Assembly: GCF_014852585.1 (NCBI RefSeq) | Contig: NZ_JACVBX010000002.1 | Span: forward strand, 248,001-312,000 | Direction: 5' to 3' | Source of the DNA: Pseudomonas sp. PDM18 | GTDB lineage: Bacteria > Pseudomonadota > Gammaproteobacteria > Pseudomonadales > Pseudomonadaceae | DNA: 64,000 nt | Shown here: one piece after another, positions 48,476 through 58,096 of the stretch | Layout: every line of letters starts with the position of its first letter | Position numbering within the stretch: position 1 is the stretch's first letter | The notes under the pieces: generated by a model | Database searches by the model: none | The model's input: the letters and a program-made list of their open reading frames with translations, nothing else | What the model was told of the DNA's origin: nothing | Made by a program: the position numbers and the translations under genes

Positions 48476-49405
48476 TCAGCTCCTGGCCAGTTGAGTCGTG
48501 ACAGTGCGCTTGAGTTGCGCCTCGGCTTCGGAAACGGAACGCGGCGGCGGAGTCGGCTCAAGCCCGATCATTCGCGCGGTGTTGTTGCCCAGGTATTCCT
48601 CGAGGGTGTCCTCGTCGAGGTTCAGGCCCTGGGGCGGCTCATGGCAGAGCACTTCCAGCAGGCGTAGCCACATGCCCGGCTCGTTCGGCGGAGTGTCGGT
48701 GCCGAAGAGGATCTTGTGCGTCGGCAGGACCTTGGCGAATTCGACGATCCGCGATTGCAGGCACCAGCCCGACTCGCAGTAGACGTTGGGCAGTTCCATC
48801 GCCCATTGCATCGGCTCGAACACATAGACCCCGCCGGTCTGCACGCCGAAGTGGGCCATGATGAAGTTGACGTTGGGGAATTCCTTGATCATCGGAACCC
48901 ATTCCGATGGGATGCTGTAGGGCCCGTCGCCGGTGTGCAGCTTGACCGGGATGCCCAACTCGGCGCACTTCTCGAAGGCCGGGCGCACCCAGTCCAGTGC
49001 GCGGTCGGGGCGATAGGCGTGCATGTTGGCCTGCATCTGGACCATCTTGAAACCATGTTCCCTGACATAGCGCTCGATCGCTTCGACGCCGTTCTCCACG
49101 CCGCAGCGCGGGTTGTAGACGAAGCAGCCGATGAAGCGGTCCGGGTAGGTCTGGACCATCTTCAGGGTGTAGGCCATGTAGGCGTCGATGGATTCGCGAC
49201 CGCTGAGTTCGCCGTCGGTCCAGGTGTAGATGGTGTTGCCTTGCGGCGGCTGGATGAAGGCTTTGTCGATGCGGCGAGGTTTGCCGTTGACCACGTACGG
49301 GCCATCCATCATCTCCAGCAGACGCTCGCCGGTGAACGGGTCGCCGTCATGCCTCCAGGCCAGGTCGACCTGGTCAGTTGGATAGCAGCTGATATCGATG
49401 ATCAT
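48476..49405 (-). CDS. Amidohydrolase-2 homologue lacking the HxH motif
   Basis: A 309-residue paralogue of the gene downstream. It keeps HTGDGPY, AHFG and FGTDTPPNEPG, but the N-terminal metal motif reads DISCYP rather than DTHLHP, so both His ligands are gone. It may bind metal differently, or be a non-catalytic partner of its neighbour. The upstream open frame contributes 18 family-unlike codons; MIIDISCYP is the start. Confidence 0.85.
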   Translation of the reverse strand: MIIDISCYPTDQVDLAWRHDGDPFTGERLLEMMDGPYVVNGKPRRIDKAFIQPPQGNTIYTWTDGELSGRESIDAYMAYTLKMVQTYPDRFIGCFVYNPRCGVENGVEAIERYVREHGFKMVQMQANMHAYRPDRALDWVRPAFEKCAELGIPVKLHTGDGPYSIPSEWVPMIKEFPNVNFIMAHFGVQTGGVYVFEPMQWAMELPNVYCESGWCLQSRIVEFAKVLPTHKILFGTDTPPNEPGMWLRLLEVLCHEPPQGLNLDEDTLEEYLGNNTARMIGLEPTPPPRSVSEAEAQLKRTVTTQLARS

Positions 49406-49670
49406 TGAAGTCGATCTCCTGATAGCGGGGAAGGGAACCTTGCGGTTCGCAGCAACCACGTCCCGGATAATCGGCCGTTTCTATGCGCGACAGGCTCGCG
49501 CATTCCCTCGCCCGGTCGCATCCGCTCTGGGACGCTGGCTGCTTGGTGGGCAGTATTGGAAGGGGGCAGAAGGTTCGTACAATATTAATTGGGCGAGGAG
49601 TTGATACGTGCTCGATATGGCCGTTCGCCGGTGTGGCGTTGCGCCTGCCACCGGCCTGTGCGCGGCGGGT

Positions 49671-50561
49671 TCAGCCCTGCGTTCGCGCAGCCATCCGCTT
49701 GATCAATTCCACCACCGGCGCTACCCGTTCCGCCTGTCCTGGCGGCCATACCGCGTACAGGTTGTAATGCGCTGGAATCTCCGCCTCGTTCAGTTCCACC
49801 AGACGCCCTGCGCGTAAGGCGTCCGCCGCGAGCAGGCCGCGCACCAACCCTGCGCCGACCCCGGCTTCGGCCGCTGCGATGAGGTTCGCTGCATTGTCGA
49901 AGACCATCCGTGCGCCCGGCTCGATCGGCGCCATCCCGACCGAATCCAGCCATGGAATCCACGAGCGGCGCGTGTACCCCAGCAGCGGCAGTTCCAGTAC
50001 CTGCTCCGGGGTGAGCGGGACCTGTAAACCATGGCGCTCCAGCAACGCCGGAGAGGCCACTGCCACCACCCGGTCACCGCAGAGCTGCGTCATCTCGCAG
50101 TCCTCCCAGTCGCCGTAGCCGTAGCGCAACGCCAGGTCCACCCGCTCGAAGGAAACGCGCTCGGTGCGTGGCATCGACAGCAGCGCCACCTCATGCTCGG
50201 GCAGCGCATCGAGCAATTCGGGGAGCCGTGGATTGAGCCAGCTCTGGGCCAGTTCGCTGTCCACATCCAGCGTCAGTCGTTGCGCTACCCGGCGGTTCTT
50301 GACCGATGACAGCGCCCGGTCGATCTGCGCCAGGCCGTCGCTCAGGACGCTGGCGAACAACTGGCCGGCGTCGGTCAACTTGCTGCCGCCTCCTTCGCGC
50401 ACGAACAGCGCCTGCCCGACGAAGTCTTCGAGGCTGCGGATCTGCTGGCTGATCGCGCTGTGGGTGAGGTCGAGCTTGCGCGCAGCGCTGGAGAAGCTGC
50501 CGCTGCGGGCGGCCTGGATGAAAGCACTCATGGACTGCACCGACGGGTATCGCTTGTACAT
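49671..50561 (-). CDS. LysR-type regulator (GcvA-like)
   Basis: A 296-residue LysR protein. The N-terminal helix-turn-helix is [20 protein letters not shown] with [20 protein letters not shown]; the effector domain follows from about residue 95. Start [10 protein letters not shown] fixed by family length; 119 upstream codons overlap the divergent operon. It is divergent from the molybdenum hydroxylase genes and lies upstream of the amidohydrolases. Confidence 0.88.
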   Translation of the reverse strand: MYKRYPSVQSMSAFIQAARSGSFSSAARKLDLTHSAISQQIRSLEDFVGQALFVREGGGSKLTDAGQLFASVLSDGLAQIDRALSSVKNRRVAQRLTLDVDSELAQSWLNPRLPELLDALPEHEVALLSMPRTERVSFERVDLALRYGYGDWEDCEMTQLCGDRVVAVASPALLERHGLQVPLTPEQVLELPLLGYTRRSWIPWLDSVGMAPIEPGARMVFDNAANLIAAAEAGVGAGLVRGLLAADALRAGRLVELNEAEIPAHYNLYAVWPPGQAERVAPVVELIKRMAARTQG

Positions 50562-50679
50562 GCTGTTAGTCCTGCTTACACACGATGGCAGAAATCGTTG
50601 CTGGCCCGAATTTTCCCGGGTTACCACTATTCGGTCACCAGGCCCGCGCAAAGACGGGCCGCTCTCCTGGAGCCTGACA
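50562..50679. promoter_or_regulatory. Divergent LysR / hydroxylase promoter region
   Basis: 118 bases between the LysR gene and the 2Fe-2S subunit. The segment 50,619-50,639 carries two copies of the near-palindrome ggtnacc, spaced 7 bases apart. This is a candidate LysR box. Confidence 0.45.
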
Positions 50680-51144
50680 ATGATCGAGTTAACGGTAAAC
50701 GGCGAACGACACGAGCTGGCAGAGGCGTCACCGTCCATGCCGCTGTTGTGGGTGTTGCGAGACCACCTGAAACTGACCGGCACCAAGTTCGGTTGCGGCA
50801 TGGGCCTGTGCGGCGCCTGTACCGTGCACCTGGATGGCATCGCGGTGCGTTCGTGCCAGCTGCCGGTTGCCGCCGTCGCGGGGCACCGCATCACCACCAT
50901 CGAAGGCTTGTCGCCCAATGGGCAGCATCCGCTGCAGTTGGCCTGGGTTGCCGAAGATGTTCCGCAATGCGGTTACTGTCAATCCGGCCAGATCATGTCC
51001 GCCGCCGCGCTGCTCAGCACCGGGGCGGTGGTGACCGATGACTCGATCCGCAACGCCATGTCCGGCAACCTGTGCCGCTGCGGCACCTACGGGCGGATCA
51101 ACAAGGCCATCAAGCGTGCGGCGTCCGCGCCGAAGGAGGCGTGA
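50680..51144 (+). CDS. 2Fe-2S subunit of a molybdenum hydroxylase (IorA-like)
   Basis: A 154-residue subunit with two [2Fe-2S] sites: the plant-type ferredoxin cluster CGMGLCGAC near 40 and the all-helical one [10 protein letters not shown] with CRCG near 100-145. It passes electrons from the molybdopterin subunit. It starts just after an agcctgaca spacer and overlaps the next gene by one base (TGATG). Confidence 0.93.
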   Translation: MIELTVNGERHELAEASPSMPLLWVLRDHLKLTGTKFGCGMGLCGACTVHLDGIAVRSCQLPVAAVAGHRITTIEGLSPNGQHPLQLAWVAEDVPQCGYCQSGQIMSAAALLSTGAVVTDDSIRNAMSGNLCRCGTYGRINKAIKRAASAPKEA

Positions 51145-53357
51145 TGAGACTTGTCGATGACGGGACTGTCGAGCCGTCGCGCCGGCGTTTTCTCAAGCAG
51201 GCGGCCACCGTCGCTTCCGGCCTGGCGATTGCGTTCTATCTTCCCTCTGACGCGGCAGCGACGCAGGCCAACGGCCCGGCTCCAGGCGGTGATTTCGAGC
51301 CAAATGCCTGGGTGCGGGTACTGCCCGACGGCACGGTGAAACTGGTGGTGCACAAGCACGATTCCGGCACCGGCACCCAGACCGCGCTGGCTGCATGCGT
51401 GGCGGAAGAGCTGGACGTCAACCCGATGATGGTGCAGGTGATCACGCCGGAAAATCCATTCTTCGAGGCCTACATTCACCCGATCTGGAAGGTCTATTCC
51501 ACGGGCGGCAGCACCAGCGTTTCGCTGGAGTACGAGCGCTTGCGCACGGCAGGCGCGACAGCCCGCGCGCTGTTGATCGCGGCGGCTGCCAAGCGGTGGA
51601 AGGTCACTCCCGAGAGCTGCACCACTGAAGACGGTCGGGTGCTGCACGCCTCCAGTCAGCGCAGCTGTGGTTACGGTGAGGTAGCGGGGCTCGCCGCGCA
51701 ACTGCCGGCGCCGGCCAAGGTCACGCTGACGGATCCGCGGCAGTTCAAGTACATCGGCAAGTTGCGCCACAAGCGGGATGCGGCGGCCAAGGTCTGCGGG
51801 CGCTTCACCTACAGCATCGACGTGACGCTGCCGCAGATGCTGGTGGCGGTGGTCCAGCGCGCGCCGGTGATCGGCGCCAGGGTACTGAAGCTCGACTCCA
51901 GCGCGACGCTGCAGGTGCCGGGCGTGCGCAAGGTCATCGCGATTCCAGGCCGGCCCGATGTGCTGGGGGGCAACCAGGAGGGCGTCGCTGTCCTTGCCGA
52001 CAACTATTGGGCTGCCCATCAGGGGCGCGAGTTGTTGCAGGTGCAATGGAGCGATTCGCCCCTGGGCGCTTTCGATAGCGATCAGCTGGCGGCCGCGCAG
52101 GCAGCGGCCGTTGGCGACAAGGCCGCACAACGGGTTACCGCACTGGCGGCGGGGGATGTCACGGCGCAATGGCCGAAAGCCGCGAAGTTGCTCGAGGTTG
52201 ACTATCGCATGCCTTACAAGGTGCAGAACCCGCTGGAGCCGGTGTGCATCACCGCCCAGGTATCGGACAACGCCATCAGCTACTGGGGCGGGGTACAGGT
52301 GCCGTCGTCGGCGCTGGAGGCCGCGGAAAAAGTGTGCGGGATCGGCAAGGACAAGGTCACTATCCACGAGCTGGTGTCCGGCGGCAGTTTCGGCGCGCGT
52401 GAGTCCAAGTACTGGCTGTTCGAGGTGGCCTATCTGGCGCAACAGGCCGGGGTGCCGGTCAAGCTGATGAACAGCCGCGAAGACGAAATGCGCGCGCTGT
52501 TCATGCACCCGGCCACCTTGCACCGCGCCAAGGGCTCTCTGGACGCCAAGGGGCAACTGACCGCCTTGCAGCTCAATGCGGTATCGCCGGCCTCGCCGGA
52601 GCAGTGGGAGCCTGGCTATTTCGAGCGCCCGGACCACATGGACTACAGCACCACCGAAGCCATTACCGCGTGGGATTTCGCCTATCGCCCGGCGAATCTG
52701 GACCTAGCGTGGGTCCGGCATGAAAGCGGGGTGCCCAGCGGCTGGTATCGCTCGGTGAGCTTCATCCCCAACGTGTTCGCCGTGGAAAGCTTCATGGACG
52801 AACTGGCCCATGAGGCGGGGCTGGACCCGCTGGCGTTTCGCCTGGCCAACATGCACGAACGGCCCCGTCACGTCGCAGTGCTCAAACAGGCCGCTGAGCG
52901 CGCCGGCTGGGGCCAGCCTTTGCCAGAAGGAACGGCATTGGGCGTCGCCACCAACCAGGGGTACACCAGCTTCATTGCGGTGATCGCCAGGCTTTCCCGA
53001 AAGGACAGTGCCATCAGCGTCGACAAGCTCACCTGCGTGGTCGATTGCGGTCTGGCGGTGTCGCCAGGAGGCGTCGAGGAACAGATCTATGGTGGCCTGA
53101 TGTGGGGCCTCGGCCACGCGCTGTTCGACCGCATGGACATCAAGCAGGGGCGGGTGGTGCAGAGCAACTTCCACGACTACCGGGTGACCCGCATGTCGGA
53201 CATGCCGGCCGTGGACATCCTGGTGCTGGACGGCGAGCCGGGCAAGCCCGGCGGCGTTGGTGAGCTGGGCAGCCCGTCGGTGGCTCCGGCCATCGCCAAT
53301 GCCCTGTTCAGCCTGACCGGCGTGCGCCAGCGCTCGACGCCACTGACCCTGGGGTAG
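51144..53357 (+). CDS. Molybdopterin subunit of a molybdenum hydroxylase (IorB-like)
   Basis: A 737-residue protein with a Tat signal (SRRRFLKQAATVASGLAIAF) and isoquinoline-oxidoreductase-like domains. It has SGGSFGARESKYW and the catalytic Glu in GVGELGSPSVAPAIANA. Such enzymes hydroxylate N-heterocycles (isoquinoline, nicotinate and others) or oxidise aldehydes. No FAD subunit gene is nearby, as in the cytochrome-linked two-subunit class. The substrate is unknown. Confidence 0.9.
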   Translation: MRLVDDGTVEPSRRRFLKQAATVASGLAIAFYLPSDAAATQANGPAPGGDFEPNAWVRVLPDGTVKLVVHKHDSGTGTQTALAACVAEELDVNPMMVQVITPENPFFEAYIHPIWKVYSTGGSTSVSLEYERLRTAGATARALLIAAAAKRWKVTPESCTTEDGRVLHASSQRSCGYGEVAGLAAQLPAPAKVTLTDPRQFKYIGKLRHKRDAAAKVCGRFTYSIDVTLPQMLVAVVQRAPVIGARVLKLDSSATLQVPGVRKVIAIPGRPDVLGGNQEGVAVLADNYWAAHQGRELLQVQWSDSPLGAFDSDQLAAAQAAAVGDKAAQRVTALAAGDVTAQWPKAAKLLEVDYRMPYKVQNPLEPVCITAQVSDNAISYWGGVQVPSSALEAAEKVCGIGKDKVTIHELVSGGSFGARESKYWLFEVAYLAQQAGVPVKLMNSREDEMRALFMHPATLHRAKGSLDAKGQLTALQLNAVSPASPEQWEPGYFERPDHMDYSTTEAITAWDFAYRPANLDLAWVRHESGVPSGWYRSVSFIPNVFAVESFMDELAHEAGLDPLAFRLANMHERPRHVAVLKQAAERAGWGQPLPEGTALGVATNQGYTSFIAVIARLSRKDSAISVDKLTCVVDCGLAVSPGGVEEQIYGGLMWGLGHALFDRMDIKQGRVVQSNFHDYRVTRMSDMPAVDILVLDGEPGKPGGVGELGSPSVAPAIANALFSLTGVRQRSTPLTLG

Positions 53358-53362
53358 CCGCC

Positions 53363-54274
53363 ATGGACCTGCGCCTGCTGCGGTACTTCATGGCCCTGGC
53401 TGATGAGTTGCACTTCGGCCGGGCTGCCGAGCGGCTGCACATCTGCCAGCCGCCGCTGAGCCAGCAGATCCGACTGCTGGAAGAGGAGCTGGGGACACCG
53501 CTGTTCGAACGCAGCCACCATCGGGTCGAGCTGACGGCGGCCGGACAGATGCTCAAGGAGCAGGTGCCACTGGTGTTCGAACAGCTGGAGCGCGCGCTGG
53601 CCCTGACTCGCCAGACCGGCCGGGGGCAGGTCGGCGAGCTGGAAATCGGCATGATCAGTTCGGTGATGATCGGTGTGCTGCCACGGGCCCTGCACCTCTT
53701 CCGCGAGCGCTACCCTCAGGTGACCTGGCGCCTGCATGAAATGACCCCCGCGGCACAGGTCAAGGCGTTGAAGGAAAAGCGCATTGATGCCTGCGTGTTC
53801 CGGGTCGGTTACGACGATCCGCAGTTGCGTAATGAACTGCTGCTCTACGAACCGATCCGCGTGGTCATGCCGGCCGACCATCCGTTAGCCCGGAGCGACA
53901 GCGTGGCGCCGGCGGATCTGGCGCAGGAGCCTTTCGTGGCGCTGGAGCTCAAGCAATCGCGCTTTGCCGACTTCCTCTTTCAGTGCTGCATCAAGGCCGG
54001 GTTCACCCCCCAGATCCGCCAGCAGGTCATCGAGGTGCAAACCTTGCTGAGCCTGGTGCGGGCTGGTTTCGGTGTGGCACTGCTGCCGGCGTCCATCGAG
54101 CCGATGGCGCCGGCGGGGCTGGTATTTCGACGTCTGGTACCCGCTCTGCCGGAAGTGCCTCTGTATGCCACCTATCGTGCGGATGACGACTCGCCGGTGA
54201 TCAAGCTGTTTCTCGATACATTGCGGGAGCTGGTCAGCGAGGATGAACGCAAACCCGAAGGATCGTACCCGTAG
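53363..54274 (+). CDS. LysR-type regulator (CatR/BenM-like)
   Basis: A 303-residue LysR protein. HTH: LRYFMALADELHFGRAAERL, then HICQPPLSQQIRLLEEELG. Effector domain from about 90. It starts 5 bases after the hydroxylase gene on the same strand, so it is probably cotranscribed. It resembles CatR/BenM-type regulators of aromatic degradation. Confidence 0.88.
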   Translation: MDLRLLRYFMALADELHFGRAAERLHICQPPLSQQIRLLEEELGTPLFERSHHRVELTAAGQMLKEQVPLVFEQLERALALTRQTGRGQVGELEIGMISSVMIGVLPRALHLFRERYPQVTWRLHEMTPAAQVKALKEKRIDACVFRVGYDDPQLRNELLLYEPIRVVMPADHPLARSDSVAPADLAQEPFVALELKQSRFADFLFQCCIKAGFTPQIRQQVIEVQTLLSLVRAGFGVALLPASIEPMAPAGLVFRRLVPALPEVPLYATYRADDDSPVIKLFLDTLRELVSEDERKPEGSYP

Positions 54275-54403
54275 GAGTTACCGCCCAGTGCGACTGGCTG
54301 ATCTTGCTCGTGACCTTCTTTAACCGTTGCAGGTTCGTTGCCACACGGTTCAGCGCCTTGTTCTTTGGTCGCTACCGAACCGGAGCGGACATTCCCCGAG
54401 CCC

Positions 54404-55000
54404 CTACATGCCGTTGTGGAAGTCGCTGTGCTCCAGCTCGATGCGCTCGCGCAGGCCTTTCATGCTGTGGCCATATTCGCCCAGCACCCGCAGCGCCCAG
54501 TCGGCCCGGCGGCGGATGCGCAGGTCGTCTTCACCGGTGGGGTCGGAGGCGTTCAGGACCTGGTCGACCTGGCGGATGACCAGTTGCTCGGGCAGGTAGC
54601 AGATGCGCGAGTTCTTGTAGCTGGAGGCGCGCAACTCGGAGAGCGGGTAGGAACCGCCCAGGCCCGCCGATACGCCCACCAGTAGCGCCGGCTTGTGCGC
54701 CAGTTCGGCGTAGCCGGCGTAGAGGAACAGGTTCTTCAGCGCCGGGCAGGCCATGCCGTGCCATTCGGGGGATATCACCACCAGAGCATCGGCGCGCTGC
54801 AGTTGCCCGGTCTGCTCCACCCAGGCCTGGTCTTCGATCGATGCCGGCCACAGCGGCAGCGGAGTTCGGCCGAGGTCGACGATGTTGGCAGTGCTGCAGA
54901 TTTCCAGCGCCTGCAGGCGCGCAGCCAGGTAGCGGGCCACCTTGGAGGATTGGCTGGATGCCTGGCTGGAGCCGGCGATCAGGGTGACGTTCAGGTTCAT
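54404..55000 (-). CDS. NADPH-dependent FMN reductase-family protein
   Basis: A 198-residue flavodoxin-like protein: TLIAGSSQASSQSSKVARYL at the N terminus, and VVISPEWHGMACPALKNLF near 75-95. Such enzymes reduce FMN or quinones. Its start overlaps the sterol desaturase stop by four bases, so the two are one transcript. The exact substrate is unknown. Confidence 0.85.
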   Translation of the reverse strand: MNLNVTLIAGSSQASSQSSKVARYLAARLQALEICSTANIVDLGRTPLPLWPASIEDQAWVEQTGQLQRADALVVISPEWHGMACPALKNLFLYAGYAELAHKPALLVGVSAGLGGSYPLSELRASSYKNSRICYLPEQLVIRQVDQVLNASDPTGEDDLRIRRRADWALRVLGEYGHSMKGLRERIELEHSDFHNGM

Positions 55001-55851
55001 CGGGCGATCTCCGGTACTTCTTTTGTTTGCGACTGTGGCTGGGCATTACGCACCAGCGGCCAGAACACTTCCTGTTGCCAGCTCACCGGATGCATGTCCT
55101 CGATGCCATAGGCCGGGGGACGGCGGCGGGTGATCTTCGCGGTGCCGAACAGCACGTCCCAGAAGAACAGCAGGTTGCCGAAGTTGCCCTTGTAGTTCGT
55201 CACGCCGTCCTCTGCGTTCAGGCCGTGGTGCGCCGAATGGGTGGAGGGCGTGGAGATGGTCCGCTCCAGCAGCCACATCAGCGGGCGCAGTGCGCGGATG
55301 CGATAGAGCTTGTCGTCCCAGGCGACGCTGCTGTGCGCGCCGAAGATCACCAGCATCTTCACGATCAGGTAGCCGTAATAGAAGTTGGCCAGCCCGAGGT
55401 AGACCAGCGCGCTGGTCAGCCAGATGCCGGGCATCAGCAGGTAGTAGAAGCTGTTGTTGCGATAGACGATGCGGATGCTCATGTACGGCGCCGAATGGTG
55501 CGCGCGGTGCAGGGCGTAGAGGAAGGGGACGCGGTGGGTCAGGCGGTGCCACCAGTACTGGGTCATGTCGTCGAGCACCAGGAACAGTCCGAGGGCGGCG
55601 TACCACGGCAGGTCCGCCAGTTGGCCCTGCCATTGCGGGGCGAAGTGGCCCAGCAGGTGATTGGTGGTGAACAGGATCAGCGGGAAGGTGATCAGCAGCA
55701 GGATGCCCGAGCCGAAGATTTCCACCATGGCATCGCGGCGCCGGGAGGCGGGCTGACGGAAGCGGGCGCAGGCCATTTCCAGCAGGATGAAGGCAACGAA
55801 AATGGCGACCACCACGGGGGTTGGATTATTGGCGAGCAGTTCAGAGTTCAT
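54997..55851 (-). CDS. Sterol desaturase/fatty acid hydroxylase-family protein
   Basis: A 284-residue membrane diiron protein. The His clusters are HRLTH (102-106), HRAHH (115-119) and HSAHHG (about 205-210), with four or so membrane segments. It probably inserts oxygen into a lipid. The downstream FMN reductase may supply electrons. It is divergent from an AraC gene. Confidence 0.85.
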   Translation of the reverse strand: MNSELLANNPTPVVVAIFVAFILLEMACARFRQPASRRRDAMVEIFGSGILLLITFPLILFTTNHLLGHFAPQWQGQLADLPWYAALGLFLVLDDMTQYWWHRLTHRVPFLYALHRAHHSAPYMSIRIVYRNNSFYYLLMPGIWLTSALVYLGLANFYYGYLIVKMLVIFGAHSSVAWDDKLYRIRALRPLMWLLERTISTPSTHSAHHGLNAEDGVTNYKGNFGNLLFFWDVLFGTAKITRRRPPAYGIEDMHPVSWQQEVFWPLVRNAQPQSQTKEVPEIAR

Positions 55852-55941
55852 GGCACTCTCTTCTTGTTAGCTTCTTGGTTGCCCCTCGGGGCGCAGCAAG
55901 CACAATAAGAAAACAAGGGCTCGGCCCGCGTCAGGCGTGAA

Positions 55942-56889
55942 ATGGACAGAAATCCCCGAGAAGTGGCCAATCCTCAGCGTTACCATCGCGGCTCGCTGGG
56001 GCAGGTACTGGAGCGTTACCTGCTGGGCATGCGCCGGCATCGCGAGGGCGACTACAGCATGGTTGCCCTGGAAGAGCTGCTGGCCGAGGCGCAGCAGCAT
56101 GACCCCGCCATCGGATTGCACCTGTTCGGGCAGTTCACGGCGCAGGACCGCCACATCCTGGCGATCTCCGCCGGCTACTGCGCCACTGTTGGCGAGGCCC
56201 TGCAGCTCTGGGCGCGATACGGGCGGCTGGCGTCGGACATGGACACGCTCGATTACGTCGAGGACGACCAGGGTGCCGGGGTGGAGGTGATGATCGATGC
56301 CCCGGTGGATCTCGCCCGTTTCACCGTCGAGCACTATTTCGTCATGAGCCTCACCGTGATGCGCGAGGCTACCGGCTGCGTGATCAAACCGTCGCGCGTG
56401 GAGTTCAGCCATCCGCGCCCTGCCTATCACGCACAGTATGCCGAGGCATTCGGCGTACCGGTGGAATTTGCCAGTCGCGGCAATCGCCTGTACTACGCGA
56501 AAGAGGATCTCGCCAGGCCGCTGGTGGGTCGTCACGCCGGTATGCTCGAGATCATCTGCCAGGAGCTGGATCGTCGTCTGGGGCGCCAGCGGCAACTCAG
56601 TGGCTGGGCGGGGAAGCTGGCGCGGAACATGCGCCGGGCCCTCGCCGAGGGGCGGGTGCCGGGCCTGGAGGAGCAAGCCGCGGCCTTGCACCAGAGCGCT
56701 CGGACCTTGCGCCGGCGGCTGGAAGAGCAGGGGCTGAGCTTCCGCCAGTTGCTGGATCTGGTTCGTGGCGAGCTGGAGCAGCACTTCGAGTTGCAGGGGC
56801 TGACTGCCGGCGAAATCGCTACACGCCTGGGCTACGGCGACCAGGACGCCTACCAGCACGCCCGCCGTCGTTGGCGCGAGGCCGGTTGA
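55942..56889 (+). CDS. AraC-family regulator (arabinose-binding-like domain)
   Basis: A 315-residue regulator. An N-terminal helical ligand domain (about 20-200) of the type in OruR and related regulators precedes a C-terminal HTH (SARTLRRRLEEQGLSFRQLL, then GEIATRLGYGDQDAYQHARR). Divergent from the sterol desaturase gene, which it probably controls. Confidence 0.85.
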   Translation: MDRNPREVANPQRYHRGSLGQVLERYLLGMRRHREGDYSMVALEELLAEAQQHDPAIGLHLFGQFTAQDRHILAISAGYCATVGEALQLWARYGRLASDMDTLDYVEDDQGAGVEVMIDAPVDLARFTVEHYFVMSLTVMREATGCVIKPSRVEFSHPRPAYHAQYAEAFGVPVEFASRGNRLYYAKEDLARPLVGRHAGMLEIICQELDRRLGRQRQLSGWAGKLARNMRRALAEGRVPGLEEQAAALHQSARTLRRRLEEQGLSFRQLLDLVRGELEQHFELQGLTAGEIATRLGYGDQDAYQHARRRWREAG

Positions 56890-57104
56890 CCTGCTCCGGG
56901 TGAACTAAGCCGGTCCGGATTCAGCCCTCGGTTGGGTAGGCCTCCGTTACGCGCGCCTGCTCATTTCACGACAGGTGCCACCATGGCGCGGCGTTTCACA
57001 GTTGCTACAGTTACTCCGCAAGCGGTGGCACGGCAGTGTGTCGGGAGAGCAGCTCTGGCACGCCATCGGCAAGGAATCCGAATCGACGGAACAAGGAACA
57101 GACC

Positions 57105-58085
57105 GTGTCCACGCGTGAGCAGATTGCAAGTCTGGAAGCCGCCGTATCGGCGCAGGTACTGGGTCAGGAAGAAACCGTCCGGCATATCCTGCTGGGGCTC
57201 CTGGCCAATGGTCATGTGCTTCTGGAAAGTCTCCCCGGCCTGGCCAAGACCCGCACCGTCAAGGCGCTGTCCAGATATCTCGATGCGCGGATGAGCCGCG
57301 TGCAGTTCACTCCCGACCTGTTGCCCTCTGACATCACCGGGGCGGAAATCCTCCAGCAGACGGAGCAGGGCAACCAGCTGAAATTCCAGCCGGGGCCGCT
57401 GTTCGGCAACGTCATCCTCGCCGACGAGATCAACCGCGCGCCGGCCAAGGTCCAGGCGGCGTTGCTCGAAGCCATGGAGGAGCGCCAGATCACCGTGGCC
57501 GGGCAGACCCACCGCATGCCGGGGCTGTTCATGGTGCTGGCGACGCAGAACCCCATTGAGCAGGAGGGCACCTACCCGCTGCCCGAGGCGCAGATGGACC
57601 GCTTCCTGATGAAACTGCTGATCGACTATCCACGGGTCGAGGACGAATCCCGCGTATTGCAGCTGGTGCGCGCCGAGGAGCGCAGCCAGCAGGCCGGCGC
57701 GGCGCCCGAGGCCATCACGCCGCTCGCGCAGGAAGCCGTGTTCGCCGCCCGCAAGGAAGTCGGCGACGTGTATGTGTCAGAGGCCATCGACCGCTACCTC
57801 ATCGACTTGATCAATGCCACGCGGCGTCCCGCCGACTACGACGCCGACCTGGCGCGCTGGCTGAAGGTCGGCGCCAGCCCGCGCGGCGGTATCAGCCTGG
57901 ACCGTGTGTCGCGCGCCCACGCCTGGATGGCGGGCAACGACTACGTCACTCCCGATGACGTGCGTGCCGTGGTGCACCCGGTGTTGCGCCATCGCCTGCT
58001 GCTGTCCTATGACGCCGTTGCCGATGGCGTGGCGGCCGATCAGGTGATCGACCGTCTGCTCGACAAAGTGGCGATCCCGGCCTGA
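57105..58085 (+). CDS. MoxR-type AAA+ ATPase
   Basis: A 326-residue MoxR ATPase. Walker A variant ESLPGLAKT near 40-48, Walker B VILADEINRAP, and NPIEQEGTYPLPEAQMDRF are intact. MoxR ATPases act as chaperones with VWA-domain partners. GTG start at 57,105 with aagga 8 bases upstream; an ATG 23 codons upstream gives a family-unlike extension. First gene of a six-gene operon. Confidence 0.92.
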   Translation: MSTREQIASLEAAVSAQVLGQEETVRHILLGLLANGHVLLESLPGLAKTRTVKALSRYLDARMSRVQFTPDLLPSDITGAEILQQTEQGNQLKFQPGPLFGNVILADEINRAPAKVQAALLEAMEERQITVAGQTHRMPGLFMVLATQNPIEQEGTYPLPEAQMDRFLMKLLIDYPRVEDESRVLQLVRAEERSQQAGAAPEAITPLAQEAVFAARKEVGDVYVSEAIDRYLIDLINATRRPADYDADLARWLKVGASPRGGISLDRVSRAHAWMAGNDYVTPDDVRAVVHPVLRHRLLLSYDAVADGVAADQVIDRLLDKVAIPA

Positions 58086-58096
58086 GGAGGGTTTCC

